From: Bradyrhizobium sp. CCGUVB4N
GTDB lineage: Bacteria > Pseudomonadota > Alphaproteobacteria > Rhizobiales > Xanthobacteraceae
DNA: 64,000 bases
Assembly: GCF_024199945.1 (NCBI RefSeq)
Contig: NZ_JANADP010000001.1
Coordinates: 8,370,001-8,434,000 of the forward strand
Reading direction: 5' to 3'
Every line of letters starts with the position of its first letter. Position 1 is the first letter of the stretch. Both the position numbers and the translations under genes were made by a program. The notes below the pieces were generated by a model that made no database searches, was not told the DNA's origin, and saw only the letters and a program-made list of their open reading frames with translations. Shown piece after piece: positions 1-8,123 of the stretch.

Positions 1-401
1 TGTTCGATAACAGGCCCACCGAGACGCAGTATTTCTACACCGACAATGATGGCGCCGGCAGTGAGCTCAGCGGCGGCGGCAGCTACGAAATCACCTTCGC
101 GAAGGGCGAGGAGCCGCCGGTCAACGGTTTCTGGTCACTGACGCTGTACAACGACAAGCATCTCTTCAACCCGAACGACCTCAAGCGCTACTCGCTCGGC
201 ACCAAGAATAAGAATCTCAAGCGCAACGCGGATGGATCGCTTACGCTCTACGCCGGCGTAAAATCGCCGGGTGGAGACAAGGAGGCGAATTGGCTGCCTG
301 CGCCGGGCGGACGCTTCTCGCTTTATCTCCGCGCCTACTGGGGCAAAGAGGGAATCCTCAACGAGTCCTGGAAGCCACCGGTCATCAAGAAGGTTGCCTA
401 G
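1..401 (+). CDS. DUF1214 (DUF1254-family) protein, C-terminal part
   Basis: The frame is open from the window edge to a TAG at 399-401, giving about 132 residues of a C-terminus. Near its start it reads YFYTDNDGAG, followed by EPPVNGFWSLTLYN and YLRAYWGKE, which is the ending typical of the DUF1214 domain found after DUF1254 in alphaproteobacterial proteins of about 350-450 residues. These are usually exported proteins of unknown biochemical role. The start lies outside the window, so a signal peptide cannot be judged. The gene is not obviously in an operon with what follows: 180 bp separate it from the next start. Confidence 0.75.
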   Translation, partial: FDNRPTETQYFYTDNDGAGSELSGGGSYEITFAKGEEPPVNGFWSLTLYNDKHLFNPNDLKRYSLGTKNKNLKRNADGSLTLYAGVKSPGGDKEANWLPAPGGRFSLYLRAYWGKEGILNESWKPPVIKKVA

Positions 402-580
402 ACCGCCTCCGCCCGAGTTCGCCATCGACGGGCGCACCCAGGTCTTCCCGGACTATTGCCCATCGCACTTGAGGTCGGCGAGCCGAAGGCGCGACGCTTT
501 CGGCTCGCCAACCCCGCCGTTCCGGGCCAGCCAAGGACCGCTCAGGCCCTGGCTCGCCGCCATCGCGCAAGGAGGCGATC

Positions 581-1882
581 GTGAACATGGCCATCAAGAC
601 ACCAGGAACCGAATCGCCGCGATCTGCGGCGATCCTGCTGTTCCCGCAGCCAGCGCTGCAGCTCATCTACGACACCGCGCCGATCGGGCTCGCATGCTTG
701 TCGCCGGATTGTCGGTATCTGCAGATCAATGAGCGGCTCACCGGGATATGCGGGATATCCGTCGAAGACCATCTGGGACGCTCAGTCCGGGATTGCGTGC
801 CGGCGCTTGCCGCCTCCGTCGAGCAGATCGTCGCGTCGATCATGGCGACGGGTGAACCGATCGTGGATATCGAGGTTTCCGGTCAGCGCGCCGATCAGTT
901 CGGCGAACGCTTCTGGATGACGCATTGGTATCCGCTGCGCGCGCCAGACGGTGAGATCGTGGCGATCAATGTCGCGGCCGAAGAGATCACCGAACGCAAG
1001 CGTCTGTTCAACGAATTGCAGACTCGTACCCGTGAGCTGACACGTTCGCTCGAAGATCTCCGAACCATGCAGGACCGGCTCATTCAGCGGGAAAAGCTGG
1101 CGTCACTCGGTCAACTGACGGCCGGCATCGCCCACGAACTCGAGAACCCCCTCAACTTCATCAACAACTTTGCGTCGATCTCGACGGAATTGACCGATGA
1201 ACTCGACGATCTCTTCACGTCGGCAGAGATTGCCGACAAGACGCGCGGAGAGATCAAGGAGCTGACCGATCTATTGAAGACGAATTTGCAAAGGATCGTT
1301 CACCACGGCAAACGCGCCGACTCCATCATCAAGAACATGTTGTTGCACTCCCGCGAAGGCAGCCAGGAACGGCGGCCCGCCGACGTCAACGCATTGGTCA
1401 ACGAGGGCCTCAATCTTGCCTGGCGTGAAGCGCGCACCAAGAACCCGTCGTTCAACGTCACGGTGAAGCGCGATCTCGACCCCGAAGCCGGCATGATTGA
1501 CGCATTCCCGCAGGACATCATGCGCGCGATCCTCAATCTGGCGCTGAATGGGCTCTACGCGGCGACCGAGCGCAGGCGACAATATGGCGAAAATTTCGAG
1601 CCGTTGCTGAGCGCCAGGACCCGCAGCCGCGGCGAGCATGTCGAGATCGCCATACGTGACAACGGCATCGGCATTGCGCACGACATCAAGGCGAAAATAT
1701 TCAATCCGTTCTTCACGACCAAACCGGCGGGCGAAGGTACGGGGCTCGGGCTTTCCATGAGTCACGACATCATCGTCAAGCAACATGGCGGCACCATCGA
1801 GGTCGAGACCGAGCCCGGCGAATTCGCGGAATTCACGGTTGTGTTGCCGCGAACAGGGATTTTGCTGGATTGCGAGATCTAG
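581..1882 (+). CDS. Orphan PAS-domain sensor histidine kinase
   Basis: This 433-residue protein has no predicted membrane helix, so it is probably a cytoplasmic sensor. A PAS domain covers roughly residues 25-140, then a short coiled coil (about 140-170) leads to a dimerisation domain with the phospho-accepting His185 in GIAHELENPLNFI. The catalytic ATPase domain carries an N-box like LNLALNGLYAA, the G1 motif DNGIGIAHDIKAKIF, the F-box FNPFFTTKPAGEG and G2 GTGLGLSMSH. All kinase motifs look intact. No response regulator gene lies beside it, so its partner is unknown. A strong ribosome site (AAGGAGG, 569-575) sits 5 bases before the GTG at 581 and 11 before an in-frame ATG at 587; either could be the start. 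Confidence 0.88.
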   Translation: MNMAIKTPGTESPRSAAILLFPQPALQLIYDTAPIGLACLSPDCRYLQINERLTGICGISVEDHLGRSVRDCVPALAASVEQIVASIMATGEPIVDIEVSGQRADQFGERFWMTHWYPLRAPDGEIVAINVAAEEITERKRLFNELQTRTRELTRSLEDLRTMQDRLIQREKLASLGQLTAGIAHELENPLNFINNFASISTELTDELDDLFTSAEIADKTRGEIKELTDLLKTNLQRIVHHGKRADSIIKNMLLHSREGSQERRPADVNALVNEGLNLAWREARTKNPSFNVTVKRDLDPEAGMIDAFPQDIMRAILNLALNGLYAATERRRQYGENFEPLLSARTRSRGEHVEIAIRDNGIGIAHDIKAKIFNPFFTTKPAGEGTGLGLSMSHDIIVKQHGGTIEVETEPGEFAEFTVVLPRTGILLDCEI

Positions 1883-2027
1883 CGGAGCACCGAGGGTTTC
1901 GTTGACCGAAGCCGTCGCACCCTCACGCTCAAGACCTCGGACCTGCGCCAGGCCTCCGTCGACGAAAACTTCGTCGCCGATCATGAAGCTGCGCTGATGA
2001 CAGCTGAGGCGTGTGCGACGCCGCTAT

Positions 2028-2501
2028 CTACTTCCTGGCTTGTTCAATCCTGGTCGTGCTGGCCGGGCCGACAGCCATCGCTTGAAGAACCACCTCGCCG
2101 TCCTTTGCCATCGCGTAATGAGAGATTCTCGCCGGCTCGATCAGGAACGAGCCGGGCGGGTATGCCTTGAGTTTACTTTCATCCCACTGGTCGCCGTTCG
2201 CGTAGTAAAATGTGCCGGACAAGACGACGGCGGTTCGTGTCTCTCCGTGCCAATGCGGCATGATCTTGAAGCCAGCCGGGATCCTCACTCGTTCCGAAAA
2301 CACTTCTGCTTTTTTCGGGTCGCCATACAGCACAGCGATTCCCACCGCCCCTTCGGATCCCTTGAACTGAATGTCCTGAGGAAGCGTTGCGACAACGGCA
2401 TCCTGGGCAAAAGCCGGCACCGACCCGCTCAAAATGAGCAACGACGCAGTCGCAAGGCCGATCAATGAAGATGCCGGCCTTGTAGAAATTGCGTACGTCA
2501 T
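2028..2501 (-). CDS. Secreted cupin-domain protein
   Basis: The protein has 157 residues. An N-terminal signal peptide ends near SVPAFAQ (about residue 33). The rest is a single small cupin barrel: HWHGETRTAVVLSG supplies the first metal-binding motif with two histidines, and the later SFLIEPARISHYA supplies the second with one. This fits a periplasmic metal-binding cupin of the kind often annotated DUF4437 or cupin_2; the substrate is unknown. A good ribosome site (AGGGGGAA) lies 8-10 bases upstream of the ATG. That start overlaps head-to-head with the first in-frame ATG of the broken HxlR gene on the other strand, leaving no room for a normal divergent promoter outside that gene. Confidence 0.75.
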   Translation of the reverse strand: MTYAISTRPASSLIGLATASLLILSGSVPAFAQDAVVATLPQDIQFKGSEGAVGIAVLYGDPKKAEVFSERVRIPAGFKIMPHWHGETRTAVVLSGTFYYANGDQWDESKLKAYPPGSFLIEPARISHYAMAKDGEVVLQAMAVGPASTTRIEQARK

Positions 2502-2760
2502 GTCTCAATTCCCCCTGGGGTGTCGGCTGGACCCGCGTGTGCAGGCCGAGCTACGCCACGCGCCTGAGGCAAAATGGAGGCGCCTGATCCTGTACTTCCT
2601 CGCCCAGGGCGGTCCGACCCGCTATGGCGAACTCCGGCGCGCCATACGCGACGTCAGCGACAAGATGCTGATCCAGCAGCTTAAGGAACTGGAGGCCGAC
2701 GGTCTCGTGAAGCGGACCGACTACAAGGAAGTGCCGCCGCGGGTGAATCGACGTTCTTGA
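2500..2760 (+). pseudogene. HxlR-family regulator, truncated at its 3' end
   Basis: From the ATG at 2500 the frame gives 86 residues containing a recognisable HxlR winged-helix: KWRRLILYFL, then TRYGELRRAI, DKMLIQQLKELEADGLVKR and EVPPRV. Family members normally continue with a Tyr-Ser-Leu-Thr wing and a further helix and run to about 105-130 residues. Here homology stops at PPRVN and only RRS follows before the TGA at 2758-2760. The last 40 bases are shared with the converging TTC38-like gene, which itself seems to have lost its tail at the same point. Residual DNA binding is possible, since the recognition helix is intact, but the wing is lost. The frame also extends upstream of 2500, so the true start is uncertain. 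Confidence 0.65.
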
Positions 2761-4007
2761 ATCAGCTTCTCAGCCAGGGATGTCTTGTCAGCGCGTAGAG
2801 CGGCTTCGAGAAGATACTGGTCGAAGATGTCCCGCTGGGCATGGCTCGCGCCGACCGGACCGGTCACGTGACGCAACGGTAAGATTCCGTCGATGACGTC
2901 GTCATATCGCTTCTGCTCGAAGGCGACGATGCTCTCGCAAAGCGGAACGCCGAGATTCCGGATGACGCTGCTGACGTACTTCGTCTCGTCGCGAGAATAA
3001 GATCTCATGGAATCGATCAATCGTCTGGCTGAGTCGAACCGGCCGTCACGCGCCAACGACATGACGAAATGAATGTCGGTGAAGATCAAAGCATGATCGT
3101 CGATGTGGTTTTCGGCGTAGTCCGCCAGCTTCGCCCAACGGGCACCGACGTCAACGCCGCGGAATTCCAGTCGCGTCAACAGCGACGCCGCATTTTGGAT
3201 GTCCAAATAGAAATCCGATTTCTCGCCCATCACGGCCACATCGTAGAGATCCAAAGCGCCATCGAGCCGGCCCGCATCGATGTTGAATAGCGCCTTGTGC
3301 CACCAAAGGTGCCGACGGAACGGATTCCGGTCGTTCCAGATATCGAGCGGATGGTCGAGCCACTTCAGGCCGTCGTCGTGCCGCCCTTGCATCTCTAACA
3401 CGTGCGCGACGGCATGCAGCGCCCAGAGGTCGTCCGGACTCACTTCGGAAGCTTCACGTCCATAACGCTCGGCGTTGACGTAGTCACCGTTCTCCTCGCA
3501 TCCGAAAGCGAGCATGCCGAGAAGATTGCCATATCCGGGGACGTCCTTTCGCCAATCGGCCAGCACCGATGCGGGCACCGACCTCAGCGCACGGGTTTGT
3601 CCCGTCCAGAAGCTGTTGAAGTGATGGAGGCGCAGGGCCAGAAGATCGTGCGGATGGTCGTAGAGAATGCGCTCCCAGCACGCGTTCGCAGCCAGTAGAT
3701 CGCCGTCGATCCAAAGACGCAGCGCTTCGACGTGCCGCCTTTCGCGATCCGTCGCTCCTTCGGATGTGAGCAGGGCTTGCGCAAGCGACGCCCTGGCCTT
3801 GTCGAGAACCGCGAGCGTTCCGAAGATCATGAAGAAGTAGCCGCGCAGGCAGTGCGCCATGCAGAACTCCGGATCCAGGTCCGTCGCCCGCTTCGCCAAT
3901 GTCATCGCCGTCGTGCGGTACTCGAGGAAACTCCCGACCGCCTGGTTGTAAGCGGTAACAGCGTCCTCGTTCCTGGAACTCAGCTCCAGATTTCGATCGT
4001 CAAACAT
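2721..4007 (-). CDS. TTC38-like tetratricopeptide protein with replaced C-terminus
   Basis: This 428-residue helical-repeat protein resembles the TTC38 family, seen in stretches such as SPDDLWALHAVAHVLEMQGR (about residues 190-209) and RRHLWWHKALFNIDAGRLD. TTC38 proteins are cytosolic superhelical proteins with no known enzymatic activity. The family usually ends with a further helix after LI-E-R; here the protein reads LIQERR and then FTRGGTSL, which is antisense of the HxlR remnant. The natural end is therefore probably missing by some 15-30 residues. The ATG at 4007 is followed by a plausible N-terminus. The gene is convergent with the truncated HxlR gene (overlap 2721-2760). Confidence 0.75.
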   Translation of the reverse strand: MFDDRNLELSSRNEDAVTAYNQAVGSFLEYRTTAMTLAKRATDLDPEFCMAHCLRGYFFMIFGTLAVLDKARASLAQALLTSEGATDRERRHVEALRLWIDGDLLAANACWERILYDHPHDLLALRLHHFNSFWTGQTRALRSVPASVLADWRKDVPGYGNLLGMLAFGCEENGDYVNAERYGREASEVSPDDLWALHAVAHVLEMQGRHDDGLKWLDHPLDIWNDRNPFRRHLWWHKALFNIDAGRLDGALDLYDVAVMGEKSDFYLDIQNAASLLTRLEFRGVDVGARWAKLADYAENHIDDHALIFTDIHFVMSLARDGRFDSARRLIDSMRSYSRDETKYVSSVIRNLGVPLCESIVAFEQKRYDDVIDGILPLRHVTGPVGASHAQRDIFDQYLLEAALRADKTSLAEKLIQERRFTRGGTSL

Positions 4008-4126
4008 GGGATCTCCGTTCCGTCGGGCTTAGCGAGGAGCGATCGCGGATCGGCTGGAGCAGCGTCGAGCGTGCTCGCCGGCACTGTCGGTCGCGGCTCG
4101 TCGCCAAAAACGAGCGACGGCCTGAC

Positions 4127-5335
4127 CTATTCGGCCGCATCGCGAAGCGCGGCGGTCGGTTTGTAGCCGTCTCGCGTTTGCGGGGCCTTCATGCCGAGCA
4201 CCCGAGAGGCGACCAACGTCCTCAGGACCTGCGCGGTACCGCCGGCGATCGTGAACATGCGCGCGTCCCTGACGGCGCGCTCCATCGGATAATCCCTGGA
4301 GTAACCACGCGCCCCGAAGAGTTGGAGCGCCTGATTGGTGACTGCGTTAGCGGTCTCCGAGGCGATGATCTTCGCTTGGGCCGCCAATAGCGGGTCCGGG
4401 AACGGATCGGCGCTCAACGCCGCCTGGTGAAGAGAAAGCCGCGCCGCGTTGAGCGCGATGGCCATATCGGCCACCATCCATTGAAGGCCTTGAAATTCGG
4501 CGATCGGCCGTCCGAACTGCTCGCGCTCCTTCGCGAAGGCCACCGCCCTCTCGAACGCGCCTTGGGCGATCCCGAGTGCGACGGTGCCTGCACCAACGCG
4601 TTGGCTATTGTAAGCGTTGATCAGATCCGCAAAGCCGCGACGCAGACCGCGCGGCGGCAGGACGAGCATGTCTTCCGGGATCTCGAGATCCTTGAAGATG
4701 ATTTCCGTCTCGGGGATCCCGCGCAGCCCCATGGCGGGCTCTCGCTTGCCGACGACAAGTCCTGGGGTCCCCGCCACGGCGAGGAAGCCGCCGATGCCCT
4801 GCTCGACGCCGCTCTGATCGAAAACGCGCGCGAAGATCAAATGGAGCTTCGAGACACCGCCGCCGGTAATCCAATGCTTTTTGCCGTTGATGACATAAGC
4901 CCCGCCACGCTTGTCCGCGCGTGTCGTCATGTCGGTCGCGGCCGACCCGGCCTCCGGCTCGGTGATGCAGATGGCAGGCTTGTCGCCGCCGAGGACCAGT
5001 TCGGCCGACATGCGCTTCTGCTTCTCGGTCCCGTACTGCATGACCGCCGAAATGGCGCCCATATTCGCTTCGACGGCGATCCGCCCCGTCGCACCGCACA
5101 CGCGGGCCATCTCTTCGATGATGAGCGTGGCCTCGAAGAAGCTCCCGCCGCGACCGCCATACTCTTTCGGAATCGTATATCCCATGAAGCCGGCCTGCTT
5201 CAGCCCGGCCACGTTGTCGAAAGGATAAGATTCGGTCCTATCGACCTCCGCCGCCCTGGTTGCGAACTCGGATTCAGCCAACTCTCGCGCGGTGGCCCGG
5301 AGCTTCGCGTGTTCGGGCGACAATTTCATCTGCAT
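4127..5335 (-). CDS. Acyl-CoA dehydrogenase family protein with unusual active site
   Basis: The protein has 402 residues from the ATG at 5335 (ribosome site GGAAAGGG upstream; an in-frame ATG at 5398 lacks one). The full acyl-CoA dehydrogenase fold is visible: N-terminal helices, the flavin-binding strand CITEPEAGSAATDM (about 123-136), KKHWITGG, the RVGAGTVALGIAQGAFE helix, EREQFGRPI, and GARGYSRDYPMERAVRDAR. The usual catalytic Glu is absent from both known positions: Gln245 replaces the isovaleryl-type Glu, and Gly365 in TIAGGTAQV replaces the medium-chain-type Glu. The substrate is unknown. A LysR gene diverges 108 bp away and probably controls it. It may use another base or be a non-dehydrogenating relative. 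Confidence 0.85.
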   Translation of the reverse strand: MQMKLSPEHAKLRATARELAESEFATRAAEVDRTESYPFDNVAGLKQAGFMGYTIPKEYGGRGGSFFEATLIIEEMARVCGATGRIAVEANMGAISAVMQYGTEKQKRMSAELVLGGDKPAICITEPEAGSAATDMTTRADKRGGAYVINGKKHWITGGGVSKLHLIFARVFDQSGVEQGIGGFLAVAGTPGLVVGKREPAMGLRGIPETEIIFKDLEIPEDMLVLPPRGLRRGFADLINAYNSQRVGAGTVALGIAQGAFERAVAFAKEREQFGRPIAEFQGLQWMVADMAIALNAARLSLHQAALSADPFPDPLLAAQAKIIASETANAVTNQALQLFGARGYSRDYPMERAVRDARMFTIAGGTAQVLRTLVASRVLGMKAPQTRDGYKPTAALRDAAE

Positions 5336-5443
5336 GGTCGGGACCCTTTCCGGCAACGGACATCCCCGCAATTCGCTCGGAAACCCATCGAAGATCAAAC
5401 GAATATTTTATGGGCCCGACTTCAAAAAATGTTAAGTCAAGTG

Positions 5444-6352
5444 ATGAGCATCAGACAACTCCGGACACTCGTAGCCATCGCCGACCGAGGCAGCTTCAAC
5501 GCCGCCGCGCAGCGCCTGTTCATCACCCAATCCGCAGTCAGCATGCAGATGAAGGCTCTCGAAGCCGAGATGAGAGCGAAACTGTTCGACCGCGCCAGCC
5601 GTCCTCCCGTGCTGAACGCCAACGGCTGGAGGCTGGTCGACGAGGCGCGCCAGATCATTGAGCGGTACGATGCGCTTCGGCTGCTCGCTTCGGCCTCGAC
5701 GACCGGCCTGACTGGATCTGTGCGGCTGGGGGTGATCCCTTCAGTAGCGACGCACTTGCTGCCTCAGACCTTGTCCAGACTGCGGGCCGACCACGCGAGC
5801 TTGCGTATCCAGGTGCAGAGCGGACTTTCGCCCGAGCTTGCATTCAAGGTCGAAAGCAATACTTTGGACGTCGCCATTATCACGGAACTGGAAAGGCTCG
5901 ATCCGGCAATCGTTTTCGAACCGATTTCCGAAGAGGAGTTGAAGGTCGTTATCCATAAGGATCTGGCCCGCGGCTCGATCGCAGATCTCTTGCGGGCTCA
6001 TCCGTTTATTCGCTTCGACCCGGCGATGGGTGTTGGCAGGATCATCGATGCAACCTTGCGCGAGCGTCGCATTCCGGTGAACGACTTTATGGAATTCGAC
6101 AGCATCGAGACGATGGTCAGGATGGTCAAATTGAAGCTTGGGGTCGCAGTCATCCCCGTCGGCTTGTTTTCCTTCGGATCGGCCGACAATGTCAGATCGA
6201 TTTCGTTCGTCCCACCGGTCCATCGGAGGATCGGGATGGTGGCGCGGCGCGGCATGATCGACGCACCCACGGTTCGGACCGTGACCGAGGCGTTCAAGTC
6301 TTTCGCTGGCGCATCTCGCACCACGGCGCACGTCCGCAGGAAGAAGAAGTGA
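5444..6352 (+). CDS. LysR-family transcriptional regulator
   Basis: This is a 302-residue protein from the ATG at 5444 (MSIRQLRTLVAIAD); an in-frame ATG at 5429 would add five residues, and neither has a strong ribosome site. The helix-turn-helix is clear at residues 18-45 (FNAAAQRLFITQSAVSMQMK), followed by the linker helix and an inducer-binding domain with GSVRLGVIPSVATHLLP and GVAVIPVGLF. It lies divergent from the acyl-CoA dehydrogenase gene, the classic arrangement for a LysR protein and its target, so a coenzyme-A ester or its acid is a reasonable guess for the effector. Confidence 0.9.
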   Translation: MSIRQLRTLVAIADRGSFNAAAQRLFITQSAVSMQMKALEAEMRAKLFDRASRPPVLNANGWRLVDEARQIIERYDALRLLASASTTGLTGSVRLGVIPSVATHLLPQTLSRLRADHASLRIQVQSGLSPELAFKVESNTLDVAIITELERLDPAIVFEPISEEELKVVIHKDLARGSIADLLRAHPFIRFDPAMGVGRIIDATLRERRIPVNDFMEFDSIETMVRMVKLKLGVAVIPVGLFSFGSADNVRSISFVPPVHRRIGMVARRGMIDAPTVRTVTEAFKSFAGASRTTAHVRRKKK

Positions 6353-6478
6353 AGGAAGCCAAATCGCGGGAAAATCCGCTTCGGTCACGAGCCGCCGATC
6401 ACGCTTGCAGTGGTGCACCTCCGCTACGCCTTGATAAGCTGACGATCGCGCGCACTCCCTTACTTGGAAGGACAGCCC

Positions 6479-7210
6479 ATGAGCATCAAAGCCGTCGTCT
6501 TCGACGCCTACGGGACGCTCTACGACATCCAGTCGGTCGCGGAGATCACCGAGGACGCGTTTCCGGGCTATGGCGAGATCATCACGCAGGTCTGGCGCAT
6601 CAAGCAGCTCGAATATACCTGGTTGCGCTCGCTGATGCGGCGTTACCAGGATTTTGCCGCCGTCACGCGCGACTCGCTGGCCTATACGCTGCGCGTGCTG
6701 GGGCTTGCCTATGAGAACGAGGCGTTCGAGCGCGTCGTCGACAAATATCTGCATCTCGATCTCTATTCGGATGCGACGACAGCCCTTGCGGCCTTGAAGC
6801 CGCGAAAGCTCGCCATCCTCTCCAATGGCAGCCCGGATATGCTGAACGGGCTTGTGTGCAACACCAAGCTCGACCGCCTGCTCGATGCCACCATCAGCGT
6901 CGATGCCAAGAAGATCTTCAAGCCGAGCCCGCAGGCCTATGAGCTGATCGGCGAGGTGCTCGGCACGAAACCGGACGAGGTCCTGTTCGTCTCCTCCAAT
7001 CCCTGGGACGTCGCCGGCGCCAAGTCGTTCGGGCTGAAAGTTGCCTGGATCGAACGGGTGACGCCGGAGGCCATGGCGCTGGCTTGCGTCGAGAACGAAC
7101 TCGTGGCACCGCTAACGATGTTCAAGGCGATCCGCACCCAGATGGACGAGCTCGGCTTTGCGCCGGATCATCGTGTCCATTCGCTCTCGGAGCTGGCAAA
7201 GATCGTCTGA
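6479..7210 (+). CDS. Haloacid dehalogenase type II family hydrolase
   Basis: The protein has 243 residues and starts at an ATG preceded by GGAAGGACA. HAD motif I is VVFDAYGTLYD, with the nucleophile Asp9; motif II is ILSNGSPDM; motif III is KIFKPSPQAY; motif IV is FVSSNPWDVAGAKSFG. This order and the SSNPWD signature match L-2-haloacid dehalogenases, which hydrolyse 2-haloalkanoic acids to hydroxy acids with inversion. The same motifs occur in homologues of unproven substrate, so the family is firm but the dehalogenase activity is not. It is followed 41 bp downstream by a co-directional YbaK-type gene and could share its transcript. Confidence 0.82.
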   Translation: MSIKAVVFDAYGTLYDIQSVAEITEDAFPGYGEIITQVWRIKQLEYTWLRSLMRRYQDFAAVTRDSLAYTLRVLGLAYENEAFERVVDKYLHLDLYSDATTALAALKPRKLAILSNGSPDMLNGLVCNTKLDRLLDATISVDAKKIFKPSPQAYELIGEVLGTKPDEVLFVSSNPWDVAGAKSFGLKVAWIERVTPEAMALACVENELVAPLTMFKAIRTQMDELGFAPDHRVHSLSELAKIV

Positions 7211-7251
7211 CTATCGCCGCCCGCCCGCAAGTCCTCGATGAGCTGACTGGA

Positions 7252-7719
7252 ATGAGCCTGGAATCCGTTCGCGCCTTCTTCGCCGAGAAAGCCCCCGACA
7301 TCACAGTCATGGAATCCCCGATCAGCTCGGCGACCGTGCCGCTGGCTGCCGAAGCCTATGGCGTCGAGCCCGGCATGATCGCCAAGACGCTGTCCTTGCG
7401 TGTCGGCGAGCGCGTGATCCTGATCGTCGCGGCCGGCACCTCGCGCATGGACAACAAGAAGGTCAAGGCGCAGTTCGGCGGCAAGCCGAAGATGCTGGGA
7501 CTGGAAGAGGTCGCCGAGATCACCGGCCACGAGGTCGGCGGCGTCTGCCCGTTCGGGCTGAAGGCACCGCTGCCGGTTTATTGCGACGTGTCGCTGAAAG
7601 CGTTCGACGTGGTCGTGCCGGCTGCAGGCTCGACCCACAGCGCCGTGCGCATCACGCCGGACCGGTTAGCCGAGTTGGTCAGCGCCGAATGGGTCGACGT
7701 TTGCGAGCACAGGCCGTAA
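7252..7719 (+). CDS. YbaK/ProX-type aminoacyl-tRNA editing domain protein
   Basis: The 155-residue protein is a stand-alone YbaK/EbsC fold. Family marks are AKTLSLRVGERVILIVAAGT (about residues 43-62), a KKVKAQFGGKPKML segment with the conserved lysine, the GHEVGGVCPFGLK loop, and a C-terminal STHSAVRITP. Members hydrolyse mischarged aminoacyl-tRNAs such as Cys-tRNA(Pro) or Ala-tRNA(Pro) in the cytoplasm. The sequence does not tell which substrate is used. The ATG at 7252 gives the length usual for the family. Confidence 0.8.
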   Translation: MSLESVRAFFAEKAPDITVMESPISSATVPLAAEAYGVEPGMIAKTLSLRVGERVILIVAAGTSRMDNKKVKAQFGGKPKMLGLEEVAEITGHEVGGVCPFGLKAPLPVYCDVSLKAFDVVVPAAGSTHSAVRITPDRLAELVSAEWVDVCEHRP

Positions 7720-7728
7720 CGCGGGCTT

Positions 7729-7959
7729 CTATCCGCCCCAGCCACAATAGGGACGACAGCGATAGCGTACGCTATGCCCGAAATGCCAATGGCCGAAGCC
7801 CCGGTGCCACCAGCCGAAACGGGCTTGCGCGAGGTCGCTCTCCTGCACCATCGGCCTGGCGGCTCCGGATAAGGGAGTGACCGGGGCGGCCATTGCTGGT
7901 GCGCCGAGCAACATCGCGCTGATTACGATAAGCGTCGCAGGCATTTTGGTCATGGACAT
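7729..7959 (-). CDS. Small secreted His/Trp/Gly-rich protein
   Basis: From the ATG at 7959 (ribosome site GGAGGAAT eight bases upstream) this encodes 76 residues: a clear signal peptide (TLIVISAMLLGAPAMA, cleavage after about residue 24) and a short mature part ending in an aromatic and histidine-rich tail with two cysteines (WWHRGFGHWHFGHSV, then RCRPYCGWGG). Similar short proteins are common in Bradyrhizobium and lack a function. The tail could bind metal or heme, but that is only a guess. Its stop lies 9 bp from the YbaK gene stop on the opposite strand. Confidence 0.6.
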   Translation of the reverse strand: MSMTKMPATLIVISAMLLGAPAMAAPVTPLSGAARPMVQESDLAQARFGWWHRGFGHWHFGHSVRYRCRPYCGWGG

Positions 7960-8123
7960 GCCATTCCTCCGATCCGCAACGTCCGACCGCAATCAACCTG
8001 GCTGACCGCAATTCGTTGCACCCTTATGACGATTTCGGGGCAGGACGGCCGGTCGCTGAACCGCGATGGCGCCGGATGTGATGGCTGATGCATTTGCCGG
8101 TCAGGGAGGCTAGTGTAGGGACC

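Noticed and set aside
1271..1984. 237-residue minus-strand frame opposite the histidine kinase
   Set aside because: It lies almost wholly antisense to an intact kinase with all motifs; long antisense frames are expected in GC-rich DNA, and its product matches no family I recognise.
4427..5428. N-terminal extension of the LysR frame to 641 residues
   Set aside because: The extension is antisense to the acyl-CoA dehydrogenase gene; LysR homology begins at MSIRQLRTL (5444).
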